Position numbers and translations under genes: made by a program. Below, piece by piece: positions 8,308 through 17,300 of a stretch of DNA of 51,877 nucleotides (the stretch's first letter is position 1; each line of letters starts with the position of its first letter). Under the pieces are notes generated by a model, which saw only the letters and a program-made list of their open reading frames with translations, was not told where the DNA came from and did not search any database. Source of the stretch: Streptomyces candidus (GTDB lineage Bacteria; Actinomycetota; Actinomycetes; Streptomycetales; Streptomycetaceae); the NCBI RefSeq assembly GCF_014207445.1, contig NZ_JACHEM010000023.1:1-51877 (forward strand), read 5' to 3'.

Positions 8308-8639
8308 CTTCGAGCGGACGTCCAGGGGCATGGCCGTGCGCATGCACGCCCGTGCCCTCCCCTCGTGCGGCGCGTGCGAGGAGGCGCCCGGAGCCGTCTC
8401 GGAATGACCCGGATCCCGTGCCCGTGGCGAGGCCGCCACCGGCGCAGCCGGACAATCCACCCTCCTCTGCTGAACCCCTCGGTCAGGCCACCGGAACGTT
8501 GAGGGCAACCAGCCCGTGCTGGCCCTGATCCGCACCGTCTGACCACAGGTTCGAAACGTGCCCGGCTGACCAGTCCTCAGCCGGGCTCCGTGCTGCCCAC
8601 CACCCAGCACTACCCACCCGCCGACCGCACCCGCCACCA
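8308..8639. other. no supportable gene
   Basis: About 330 bases after the small secreted peptide. Frames on both strands lack family similarity or good starts. Confidence 0.35.
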
Positions 8640-8846
8640 GGTCGTCAGGCGCTTTGCGGGGGCCGGCTTGCGCCAGCCATACCACGGCTGGGGCGAGGAT
8701 CACCCTGTCGCCGTCATAGTGACGGCCGGGCCTGCATGCAGTTCGCAGCCAAGAGCTGTCGCCTCGCTCATACGCCGGCAGAACGCGGCGTCGTCCGGCC
8801 CGGTCCGAACTGGGTAGAGGGGTGCTCCCTCGGGAGGTGCACTCAT
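8640..8846 (-). pseudogene. DUF1737 family protein, frameshifted
   Basis: The minus strand reads MSAPPEGAPLYPVRTGPDDAAF, then CRRMSEATALGCELHAGPAVT, matching the start of DUF1737 proteins (small, about 60-70 residues, unknown function). At about 8715-8722 the frame breaks; one base over, translation continues YDGDRVILAPAVVW, the expected C-terminal strand of the same family. A single-base deletion therefore explains the break. The 3' boundary is approximate. Confidence 0.6.
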
Positions 8847-9420
8847 GCGGAGAAAGATCCCAGGCACGCCGCCCCGCGAGCCAGGCACCCCACTTCCCCC
8901 GGTCAACAGCGCCCGAGACCCACAGTGTTGATGCCAGGCACGGGGGCAGGGCGATGATGGGGACGGAGTTCCGGAGTACGGAGGTGGCGACGCAGGACCG
9001 CTTCGCGTACTGACGGGCCGAGGACGGTGCGTCGGACCGACGGCCGGTCAAAGCCAGCCGGACGGTGCCAGAGATGGCTTGATGCCAGGCAAAGTGCCCG
9101 CGCTCCACCGCTGAGGGGTCCCGCCATGAAATGGCCACGTGGACATCCCATAGCCGCGGCCGAGCCTTGGGAAGGCGTCACCGATGAGCCGGCAACGGCT
9201 GAAGGATGCCGATGCCGCGCCTGCGACGCATGCTGGGTAACCCCGCAACCAGGCGGTGCCCACGGTCATGCCGGGTTCATCGAGTGCTGCCGCCCGCCAC
9301 TGACGCTGCCAGCAAGGGGTACTCACGTACCGCAAGCCGCTCATCAAAGCGGGTGTTCGCGCATTCCCAGACGCCCGACCCGTCCAAGGGAGCACCGGCG
9401 AGACGGCGACCGCTGTCACG
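8847..9420. other. no supportable gene
   Basis: More than 500 bases without a recognisable gene. Several long frames exist on both strands, as expected at this GC content, but none has a family signature or a credible ribosome binding site. Confidence 0.35.
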
Positions 9421-9453
9421 GACGCCCCTATCACCGTCTACCGCGTCTCCGGC

Positions 9454-9636
9454 ATGACCTGCGGGCACAGCAGGACCGCCATCACGAAGGCGGTCGGCGA
9501 GCTGGACGAGGTCCTGGCCGCCGACGTCGACGTGACCGCCGGCCTGGTCACCGTCACCACCAACAGCCCGTCCGACGAGGCAGCGATCGCGGCAGCGGTC
9601 GACGACGCCGGCTACGAGCTCACCGGCCGCGCCTGA
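9454..9636 (+). CDS. CopZ-like heavy-metal-associated domain protein, degenerate
   Basis: The frame encodes a heavy-metal-associated (HMA) domain of the CopZ/ferredoxin-like fold: upstream in frame TVYRVSG, then MTCGHSRTAITKAV, GELDEVLAADVDVTAG and AAVDDAGYELTG. In functional copper chaperones the motif is GMTCGHC; here the second Cys is Ser, so two-Cys copper binding is lost. The first in-frame ATG falls inside the motif, after the first beta strand, and no GTG, TTG or CTG start exists in the preceding 35 codons. The start has therefore probably been lost and the gene may be dead. The coordinates given run from that internal ATG; homology begins near 9430. Confidence 0.5.
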   Translation: MTCGHSRTAITKAVGELDEVLAADVDVTAGLVTVTTNSPSDEAAIAAAVDDAGYELTGRA

Positions 9637-9689
9637 CCCGCGCGACAGTCCACCGGCCGCCGGGGCCCTTCGCAGCCCGGGCACCGGCC

Positions 9690-10115
9690 ACCACCCCGTA
9701 GTTCCGTCCGAACGAGGCATAGTTCCATGTCGGACCCTGCTGTTTGGTCACCCGGGTGAGCCGGAGTTTGGCGTCGTGGGAGAGCTCGTGGCGGACTGCG
9801 TCCGGGCCGGTGCGGGACGTCAGCAGGTCGAAGTCGGGTAGGTGAACCGGGTTGCGCCGCCCATCGTGTCGGCGCGGGTGGGGCAGTTGCCCTCGCCGGC
9901 GTAGGCGCAGGACTGCACGGTGCCGTCGGGGGCGGTACGCCGCGACGGCTGGCCCTCGACCGTCCACTTCAGCCGGGTGGTGGTGCCGGGCGGATCCGTC
10001 ACCGAGGTCGGCCGAGCGGAGGCGTCGTACGCGACTCACGACGGGTGAGCGCTCGTCAACCAGGGAGCGCTCCGTGCGCCCGAGGCCGTCGGTGAGGGAC
10101 GAGGTGCACAAGCCG
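9690..10115 (-). pseudogene. RHS/YD-repeat protein remnant
   Basis: The minus strand carries several degenerate YD/RHS repeat units: LTDGLGRTERSL, VAYDASARPTSVTDPPGTTTR, RRTAPDGTVQS, LLTSRTGPDAVRHELSHDAK and LRLTRVTKQQGPTWNY. These are spread over more than one frame, so the segment is frameshifted and cut at both ends. RHS proteins are large polymorphic toxins or wall-associated proteins; only about 140 residues' worth remain and no toxin tip or immunity gene is visible. Confidence 0.65.
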
Positions 10116-10666
10116 GTTGCGGGTCCGCGTCGTCCCGAGCGAACCAGGATCCGACGTGTTCTGTCTCTCACCCGCGCCGCCATGAATCAGCCAACCGGGT
10201 GCATGGAAAAGAAAGTTCGTTCCGGGGGCCGGTCCGGCGCAATCGGGACGGTCCCCAGATGTTGACGCCTTGTCCCACCGGCGTACAACCGGGAACAGTC
10301 GTGGTGTCACTCTCGGCCGAAGAATGAGAAGTGATGCGAGCATCCTTCGACAACAAGCCAAACAGCGGCCTGGGCCTGCCGTCCCGCCGGTCTTCAGGGC
10401 TGATTGCCTGCCTTGACACGTACCGGGGCGGCAATGAGGATCAGCCACCTGAAGCGACGCCATGTCCTCGGATCTGCCGGCTGGTTCAGAACCGCTGTAC
10501 AAGTCCGCGGGCCGGGGCCCCGGTCGTGGACGGGGCACCGCCGTCCCGTGATGTCCGCAGTGCACGCGTCAGCGAAGGCCGACTGCGGTCGGTCACGGAG
10601 TGAAGGTGGCCCACTGCCGTCACGCGGGCCGCTGTCGCTCCACCCGTAACGCCGAAAGGACCCCCC
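10116..10666. other. upstream region of the min/ind-like operon
   Basis: About 550 bases without a supportable gene, ending at the first gene of the biosynthetic operon. It must contain the operon promoter. A TTGACA hexamer at 10413-10418 is a possible -35 element, but no convincing -10 follows at normal spacing. GAAAGGA just before 10667 is the ribosome binding site of the first gene. No adjacent pathway regulator gene was found. Confidence 0.4.
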
Positions 10667-11452
10667 ATGCGCCACCTGGCCGTGTTCGACCTCGACGGCA
10701 CGTTAGTGGACACGCCCCGAGCCATCGTCGAGACCTTCAGCGCGGCCTTCGCCTCGCTGGGCGAGCCTGTACCCGACTCCGCCGCCATCCGCGCGACCAT
10801 CGGTATCCCCCTGGAGCGGGCCTTCGGCAGCCTGTTGGGTGTCGATCCCGAAGACCCGTACGTTCGGCGCGGCATCGAGCAGTACCAACTCCACTTCCGG
10901 GAACTGATCCTACCCCGCGCCTCCGAACTCCTGTACCCGGGCGTCGAGCCGGGCCTGCGGAGGCTGCACGCGCAGGGCGTCGCGCTCGCCGTCGCGACCA
11001 ACAAATTCCACGCCAGCGCCGACGCGTTGCTGCGTGCAGCCGGGCTGCGCGAACTCTTCGCCCAGGTGGTCGGCGCCGACGACGTCAGCAACCACAAACC
11101 GCACCCGGAATCGGGCCTGCTGATCCTGCGCACCCTCGACATCCCGGCCGACCGGGCCGTCATGGTCGGCGACACCACGCACGACCTGCTCATGGCGAAC
11201 GCCGCGGGGCTCAGGTCCGTCGCCGTCACCTACGGGATCCACAGCCCCGAAGAGCTCGCCACCGCCGCACCCACCTGGACCGCCCACACCTTCGACGAGG
11301 TGGTCACCCACCTTGAGGCCGTACTGCTCCCGGCGTCCGAGTCCTTGCTGCCACCGGCACCCGAGGCGGCACGCCCACCGGCACCCGAGACGGCACGCCC
11401 ACCGGCACCCGAGGCTGCACTCCCCCTGGCACCCGAGGGGGCCGCGACATGA
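10667..11452 (+). CDS. HAD-superfamily phosphatase (PGP-like; MinC N-domain / IndB-like)
   Basis: A 261-residue haloacid dehalogenase-type phosphatase. Motif I is VFDLDGTL (nucleophile Asp8, Asp10), motif II AVATNK, motif III NHKPHP and motif IV MVGDTTHD, with a helical cap between. In min/ind clusters a homologous phosphatase removes phosphate from the C-nucleoside 5'-monophosphate, giving product release and self-protection. It is the first gene of the operon; its stop overlaps the next start as ATGA. Codon 13 (10703-10705) is TTA, implying bldA-dependent translation of the very first gene. The last about 35 residues are an Ala/Pro-rich tail of near-identical PPAPEAAR units outside the HAD fold. 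In published MinC this domain is fused to DUF4243; here it is separate. Confidence 0.88.
   Translation: MRHLAVFDLDGTLVDTPRAIVETFSAAFASLGEPVPDSAAIRATIGIPLERAFGSLLGVDPEDPYVRRGIEQYQLHFRELILPRASELLYPGVEPGLRRLHAQGVALAVATNKFHASADALLRAAGLRELFAQVVGADDVSNHKPHPESGLLILRTLDIPADRAVMVGDTTHDLLMANAAGLRSVAVTYGIHSPEELATAAPTWTAHTFDEVVTHLEAVLLPASESLLPPAPEAARPPAPETARPPAPEAALPLAPEGAAT
11351..11446 (+). repeat. 24-bp tandem repeat in the phosphatase C-terminus
   Basis: Four consecutive 24-base units (starting at 11351, 11375, 11399 and 11423) encode PPAPEAAR, PPAPETAR, PPAPEAAL and PLAPEGAA. The first three are nearly identical and the fourth is diverged. They form the unstructured tail of the HAD phosphatase and end at its stop codon; copy number could vary by slippage. 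Confidence 0.8.
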
Positions 11453-11919
11453 CCGGGCGCGCCGCCGACTGGCTGCTGGCCGTCAGCGGCGGCGTGCTGC
11501 TCACGCTGATGACCCAGTTCAACGGTGACCTGGCCCACCACACCGGCCCCGTGTACGCCTCGTGGGCGGCGCACGGTCTCGGCGCGGTGGTGGCGCTCGT
11601 GCTGGTGGCCCTGTTCGTCCGCCCGCTGCGCCGCACCGGGCGGCTGGCCGGCGGGGCGGTGCCGGGCAGGGCGCCGCTCTGGTTCTACTTCGGCGGCATC
11701 GCCGGCGCGGTCGTGGTAATGCTCTCCGCGATCAGTGTCAACAGTGTTCTGGAGCTGGCCGGGACGGTCGCCCTGATGCTCACCGGGCAGATCCTCTTCG
11801 GCGTCGTCTCCGACCGCTGGGGCCTGCTGCGCACCCCCCGACGGCCCATCACCCGCATGGACCTGACGGTCGCCGGATGCGTGCTCGCCGGCAGCGTGCT
11901 GATCGTCGTAGGAGCCTGA
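11449..11919 (+). CDS. YdcZ-type (DUF606) DMT-family membrane protein, first of pair
   Basis: A 156-residue membrane protein with about five hydrophobic segments and the DUF606/YdcZ look: VSGGVLLTLMTQFNGDLAHHTGPVYASW near the N-terminus, FYFGGIAGAVVVMLSAISVN, then LTGQILFGVVSDRWG. These are half-size drug/metabolite-transporter-like proteins that often occur as two adjacent genes and are presumed to work as a pair. The start overlaps the phosphatase stop (ATGA) and the partner begins three bases after its stop. In this operon the pair is the only candidate exporter and could fill the role of MinT. Export of the cluster product is inference. Confidence 0.8.
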   Translation: MTGRAADWLLAVSGGVLLTLMTQFNGDLAHHTGPVYASWAAHGLGAVVALVLVALFVRPLRRTGRLAGGAVPGRAPLWFYFGGIAGAVVVMLSAISVNSVLELAGTVALMLTGQILFGVVSDRWGLLRTPRRPITRMDLTVAGCVLAGSVLIVVGA

Positions 11920-11922
11920 TCT

Positions 11923-12390
11923 GTGATCTTCTATGTTCTTCTCGCGCTCCTCAACGGTGTCCTCATCGCCACCAGCCGGGCTGTCAACGGCCAGCTCTCC
12001 ACGCGCGTGGGCCCCTTCAGGGCATCGGTGTGGAATCACGTGGTGGGCTTCGCCTTCCTCACCGTGGTCCTGTTCGCGTTCTTCCGCTGGCCCGATCTGG
12101 GAGCCGTGCCTCTCACCGCCTATCTGGGAGGGGTGGTCGGCGCACTCTTCGTCGCCGTCAACAGCCACGTCTTCCCCCGGCTCGGCGCGATGAACGCCTC
12201 GCTGCTGGTCATCAGCGGCCAGGTGCTCTCCGCCGTCGCCATCGACTGCGTGCAGCAGCGGTCACTGCCTTCGGCGCTGCGCCTCCTGGGTGTCGCGCTC
12301 GTCCTCCTGGGCCTGCTCCTGCCCCGGATCAAAGCCCATTTCCGCACCCGCCGGGACAAGGATGCCCCCCAATGTCTGACCGAGAACTGA
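11923..12390 (+). CDS. YdcZ-type (DUF606) DMT-family membrane protein, second of pair
   Basis: A 155-residue paralogue of the preceding protein, with ALLNGVLIATSRAVNGQLS, VGPFRASVWNHVVGF, YLGGVVGALFVAVNSHVFPRLGAMNASLLVISGQVLSAVAID. It has four to five membrane segments and a basic, cytoplasmic C-terminal tail. The GTG start at 11923 is preceded by AGGAG at good spacing, three bases after the first partner's stop. Its end overlaps the next gene by 19 bases. The NG and GQ motifs are shared with the first subunit, consistent with an antiparallel heterodimer. Confidence 0.8.
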   Translation: MIFYVLLALLNGVLIATSRAVNGQLSTRVGPFRASVWNHVVGFAFLTVVLFAFFRWPDLGAVPLTAYLGGVVGALFVAVNSHVFPRLGAMNASLLVISGQVLSAVAIDCVQQRSLPSALRLLGVALVLLGLLLPRIKAHFRTRRDKDAPQCLTEN

Positions 12391-13562
12391 TCGACCAACT
12401 CCTCGACGACCGCACGTACCACATCGAGTTCAACGGACACCTCACCAACCACTCCAAGCACGCGGTCGTCGCGCTCGCCGGGCTCGGCGTGCCCGCGCCC
12501 CGGATCAAGGCGTACTACGAGAACTACGCGAAGCTCACCACGTACGGCTTCGGCCTGGAACCGCCCAAGCCCGACCAGGTCACCATCACCGAGGAGAACT
12601 GGCGCGCCCACCTGGGACAGCGCTCCAGCTTCTGGTCGTACACCGCCTTCTTCGAAGGGCGCGTTCAGGAACTCGGGCTGGACGAGGTGGTCCGACGGTA
12701 TGTGCCCGTGCTCCTGCCCGGCTGGGCCGGGGCCTTCACCCACGCCACCATCCACCTCGGCTGGGCACTGGAGTACGGCAGCCGCTGGATGGCGATCGAG
12801 GGGCTGGCCTACATGGCTTTCACCTATGTCGACTGTCACCCCGAGCGGATCGTGGACCGGTACGAGGAGGCCACACCGATCGACTCGCTGTTGCGTGTCG
12901 CGGGCGCCTGGGACGAGCGGCGTGCGGAGCTGAAGCAGTCAGTCGCCGAACTGATCGCCGACACGAGCCCGGTCGACAACGGCCGTATCCACCCCGAACT
13001 CCTGCGTTCCGGACTGCAGTTCCGCATCGCCCGCACCCTGGACGCGGGCCCTGCGCTGATCCGCCCCGCCGAGGCGTGGGCGGCCGACGAGGCCGCCCCC
13101 GTCGGGTGGGAGGAGCTGTACTACGCGGCGACGCTGCTCTATCTGGCGCGTCCCGGTGACTTCATCCTGCTCCACCTCATCACCTCGCTGTATGCCGTCG
13201 AGCACCTCTGCGCCGTCCTCCCCGACGAGCAGCGGCAGTTCGCCGTCCGGTGCTTCTGGACCGGACTGCTCGGCATCGTCTTCTCCGGCGGCGACTTCCC
13301 CGAGCGCGACAAACTCGCCGCCCTGCACGAGCTGTTCGCCGACGCCCGCGACACCGCGCCGGACGCGTATCTGGAGCAGGACTGGCGACAGACCGTCGCC
13401 CGCGCGGTGCTGGAGGAGGAAGAGCACAATCCCAAGCTCGTCCACGCGCTGCGCCAGGTGTGGCAGCGCGGCGACCACCGGTCCCTCTACCGGGTCGCAG
13501 CCGCCCAGTTCACCACCACTCCCGAACTCCCACCCACCTTCGATGCGCCCCCCGCCGACTGA
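12372..13562 (+). CDS. questin-oxidase-like DUF4243 protein (MinC C-domain-like)
   Basis: A 396-residue protein of the questin oxidase/DUF4243 family. Landmarks are FNGHLTNHSKHAVVALAGLG, GAFTHATIHLGWALEYG, and the late ITSLYAVEHL, with the family's conserved histidines. Fungal questin oxidase (GedK) performs Baeyer-Villiger ring opening. In the published minimycin cluster a DUF4243 domain forms the C-terminal half of MinC; here it is a separate gene two positions downstream of the phosphatase. The ATG at 12372 overlaps the preceding gene, indicating coupling. A plausible role is an oxidative step on the NRPS-derived dione when turning indigoidine-type precursor chemistry into the oxazine-containing C-nucleoside; this is inference. 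Confidence 0.8.
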   Translation: MSDRELIDQLLDDRTYHIEFNGHLTNHSKHAVVALAGLGVPAPRIKAYYENYAKLTTYGFGLEPPKPDQVTITEENWRAHLGQRSSFWSYTAFFEGRVQELGLDEVVRRYVPVLLPGWAGAFTHATIHLGWALEYGSRWMAIEGLAYMAFTYVDCHPERIVDRYEEATPIDSLLRVAGAWDERRAELKQSVAELIADTSPVDNGRIHPELLRSGLQFRIARTLDAGPALIRPAEAWAADEAAPVGWEELYYAATLLYLARPGDFILLHLITSLYAVEHLCAVLPDEQRQFAVRCFWTGLLGIVFSGGDFPERDKLAALHELFADARDTAPDAYLEQDWRQTVARAVLEEEEHNPKLVHALRQVWQRGDHRSLYRVAAAQFTTTPELPPTFDAPPAD

Positions 13563-13594
13563 AAAGCCGCATGGTGACAGGAGAAACCCCTCAG

Positions 13595-14311
13595 ATGTCC
13601 GTCATATCGACTCCGGCCGCCGCATTACCTTCCGCATTACCCGCCGAGCCCGGCCGCGACCGGGTGCACCTGCTGCCTCAGACCCGTCAGCTGCGTGCTC
13701 TGCACACCGTCGTACGCGACCGTGACGCCCGTCGCGAGGACTTTGTCCGGTACGCACGCAGGATCATCCGCCTCCTCCTGGAGCACGCCCTGGACCAGCT
13801 CCCGTTCGAGGAGCACCAGGTTCGCACTCCGGTCGGCGAGAGCTACCCGGGCCTGAGGTTCACATCGAAGCTGTGCGCGGTCCCCGTCATCAGGGCCGGG
13901 GAGAGCATGGAGGCGGAGCTGCGCGAGCTCCACCCCTCCATACGCATCGGCAAGGTGCTCATCCAGCGCGACAAGCAGACGAAACTGCCCCGGCTGTTCT
14001 ACTCCCACCTCCCCTCGGACATAGCCGAGCGCCATGTGCTGCTCCTGGAACCGATGCTCGCCACCGGAGGGTCCGCCAACGCGGCCATCGGTGTGCTGCT
14101 GCAAGCGGGTGTACTGGAGGAGAACATCGTCCTCGTCGACTTCCTCGCCGCCCCCGAAGGCATCCGGGCCGTCCACGCAATACACCCCCTCGTCCAGATC
14201 GTCACCTCCTCCATCGAGGAGCGGCTCAACGAGCACGCGTTCATGATCCCGGGCATCGGGGACTTCGGGGACCGCTACTTCGGCACCCCGGACGCCGGGG
14301 CGGTGCGATGA
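13595..14311 (+). CDS. minD: uracil phosphoribosyltransferase homologue (MinD-like)
   Basis: A 238-residue type I phosphoribosyltransferase making UMP from uracil and PRPP. The PRPP loop is LLEPMLATGGSA, and VPVIRAGESM and the C-terminal GIGDFGDRYFGT match uracil phosphoribosyltransferases. It is about 30 residues longer than housekeeping Upp because of an N-terminal extension. The start at 13595 follows AGGAGA at ten bases. Codons 11 and 15 are both TTA (13625-13627 and 13637-13639), placing it under bldA. Its stop overlaps the NRPS start (ATGA). In the minimycin producer MinD protects the cell by raising the UMP pool to compete with minimycin monophosphate; the same role is inferred here. 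Confidence 0.85.
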   Translation: MSVISTPAAALPSALPAEPGRDRVHLLPQTRQLRALHTVVRDRDARREDFVRYARRIIRLLLEHALDQLPFEEHQVRTPVGESYPGLRFTSKLCAVPVIRAGESMEAELRELHPSIRIGKVLIQRDKQTKLPRLFYSHLPSDIAERHVLLLEPMLATGGSANAAIGVLLQAGVLEENIVLVDFLAAPEGIRAVHAIHPLVQIVTSSIEERLNEHAFMIPGIGDFGDRYFGTPDAGAVR

Positions 14312-17300
14312 GCACTGTCTGCCAGGAAATGGCGTGGGCGGGCGCCCCCGCACGGGCCGGTGTCCACGCCGGACTGCCGGACCTCCTCATCGACCGCGCC
14401 CGTTGCCGGCCCGATGCGGTCGCCGTCACCGGGCCCGCCCGGAGCCTGACATTCCGGGAACTGGTGCGCGGCGCCGGCGGGCTCGCCGCCCGGCTGGCCG
14501 GGCTCGGCATCGGCCCCGACGACGTCGTGGGCCTCTACGCCGAGCCCTCCCCCGACCTTCTCACCGGGGTGTGGGGCATCCTCTTCGCGGGAGGCGCCTA
14601 CCTTCCGCTCTCCCCCGAGTACCCGGACGACCGGCTGCGGTACATGATGGAGGACAGCCGCACCCGCGTCGTGGTGACTCAGGAGCACCTCGCCGGTGAC
14701 CTCGCGCGGCTCGCCCCGCCCGGTATCCGGGTTCTGTCGCTCGCGGACGCCGTCCCCACGGACGAACTGCCGTCCGCCTGCTGGGGGCCCGATTCGCTCG
14801 CCTACGTCATCTACACGTCGGGCAGTACGGGCAGACCCAAGGGCGTCATGGTCGAGCACCGGGCCGTCGTCTCCCAGCTGCGCTGGATGCACACCCACGG
14901 CCACCTCGGCGAGGGCACGACGGTCTTACAGAAGACGCCGATGAGTTTCGACGCCGCCCAATGGGAGATCCTCGCCCCCGCGCTCGGCGGCCGGACCGTC
15001 ACCGCCGCGCCCGGCAGCCACCGGGACCCCCAGGCCCTGCTGTGCGCTGTCATCGCCCACGAGGTCACCACCCTCCAGTGCGTTCCCACCCTGCTGCAGG
15101 CGCTCATCGACACCGAGGGCCTGCGCCGGTGCACCACCCTCACCCGGCTGTTCTCCGGCGGGGAGGCGCTGACCAGGCAGCTCGCCCGGGCCTTCTTCGC
15201 CGAACTCCCCGGCGCTTCGCTCGTCAACCTGTACGGGCCCACCGAGACGACCATCAACGCCACCGCCCACGTGGTCGACCCCGAGGCGATACCCGAGGGC
15301 GCGGGCACCCTGCCCATCGGCACGCCCGTCGACAACACCCCCTGCTTCATCCTTGACGAGAACCTTGCACCGACAGGCATCGGCGAGACCGGCGAGCTGT
15401 ACATCGGCGGCACCCAGCTGGCCCGGGGATATCTGCACAAAGCCGAGCAGACCCGCGCGCGGTTCGTCCCGAGCCCGTTCAACCCGACGCAGCGCCTGTA
15501 CCGCACCGGGGACCTCGCCCACTGGAATCCGGACGGCACCATCCAGTTCGCGGGCCGCGCCGACAACCAGGTCAAGCTGCGCGGTCACCGTATCGAGCTG
15601 GAGGAAGTGGCCACCGCCATCGAGCAGCACTCCTGGGTCCGCAGGGCTGCCGCGGTCGTGGTCGACGACGCGCGCACCGGACACCAGCAGATGGTGGCCT
15701 GCGTGGAGCTCGATCCGAAGGAAGCCGCCCTGATGGACCAGGGGCATGACGCCGGCCACCACCGCTCCAAATCAGGAAAACACCAGGTCAAGGCGCAGCT
15801 CGCGGATGCCGGCCTGCGCCGCGCCGACGAGCTGGCCGGGCGTCCCGTGGTGCCGCTCGCGGGCTCCGGGGCCGCCGGGCGCCAGCGCGCGGCGGCCTTC
15901 GCCCGCAAGACGTACCGCTTCTACGAAGGCGGCCCGGTCGGCAGGGACGACCTCCTGAAACTGCTCGCGCCGGCCACCGTCACCGGCGACGGCAGCAAGA
16001 CGCTCGACCTGGCCGGGCTCGGCGAAGTGCTGCGCTGGTTCGGTCAGTTCCACAGCGCGGGACGGCTGCTGCCGAAATACGTGTACGCGTCGCCGGGCGC
16101 CCTGTACGCCACCCAGCTCTACCTGGAGACCGGGGGTGCGATCGCGGGCCTCGCCGCCGGGGTCTACTACCACCACCCCCTCACGCACACCCTGGTGCGG
16201 GTGGGCGACAGCGCCCTCGTCCCCGACGCCGCCCCGCTGGTGCACTTCTGCGGACGCAGGAGCGCCATCGAGCCGGTGTACCGCAACAACATCGACGAGG
16301 TCGTCGAGTTCGAGGCCGGGCACATGCTCGGCGTGCTCAGGGAAGTCCTTCCCGAGTACGGCATCGACATTCGGCCCTTCGCCCACGCCCCGGCCACCAA
16401 GGCCCTCCTGGACGTCGCGGACGACGACCACTACGTGGGGACGTTCGCGCTTGTCCCGCACCGCGACGCCGCCTCCGCCGACAGCGCCCCGGGCGACGAC
16501 GTCCTCCGTGATGCCGCCCGGGGCGACTCCGTGGAGTTCTACCTCCAGGTCCACCCGGGAGGAGTGACAGGACTCGCCGCCGGGCAGTACCGCTACCGCC
16601 GCGGCGGTTCGCTGGAGCGGGTCTGCGGAGAGCTCGTCCTGCGCAAGCACGTCATCGCCATCAACCAGCGGGTGTACGACCGGGCCTCCTTCGGCATCAG
16701 CGCGGTGAGCCGGGGCGGTGCGCCCTGGCTCGCCTACGTGGAGCTCGGTGCGGCACTCCACCGCCTCCAGCGCAACGACCTCGGCATCGGTCTGATGTCC
16801 TCCGGCTACAGCTCCAGGTCCGGCCACCCGCTGCCTACGGCCACGCGCCTGGACACGATCCTCGCCGACGCCGGACATGCCCCCGCCGACGCCTCGTACT
16901 TTTTCGTCGGCGGCCGGGTCAGCGAGGAGCAGATCCACAGTGAAGGCATGTACGAGGACACCGTCCACATGAAGGGGCCCACCGAGCTCATCAAGGAGGA
17001 ACTCGGACAACTGCTGCCGGAGTACATGCTCCCGAGCCGGGTCCTCGTCCTGGACGCGCTGCCGCTTTCCGCCAACGGCAAGATCGACACGCGGGCGCTG
17101 GCGGCCTCGGAGAAGGTGCGCGCACCCGCTCCGGACAGGCCGTACTCCGCGCCCTCCACCCCGACAGAGCGCCGGCTCGCCGAGGAGTGGCGGAAGGTGC
17201 TGAAGTACGAACGGGTCTCGGCGCACGACGAGTTCTTCGCCTCCGGCGGCAACTCACTCTCCGCGGTCGCGCTCGTCAACGCGGTCAACCGCAGGTACGG

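Noticed and set aside
10409..10445. TTGACA hexamer as the min-like operon promoter
   Set aside because: No convincing -10 element follows at 16-18 bases, and a lone hexamer is expected by chance in a 550-base region.
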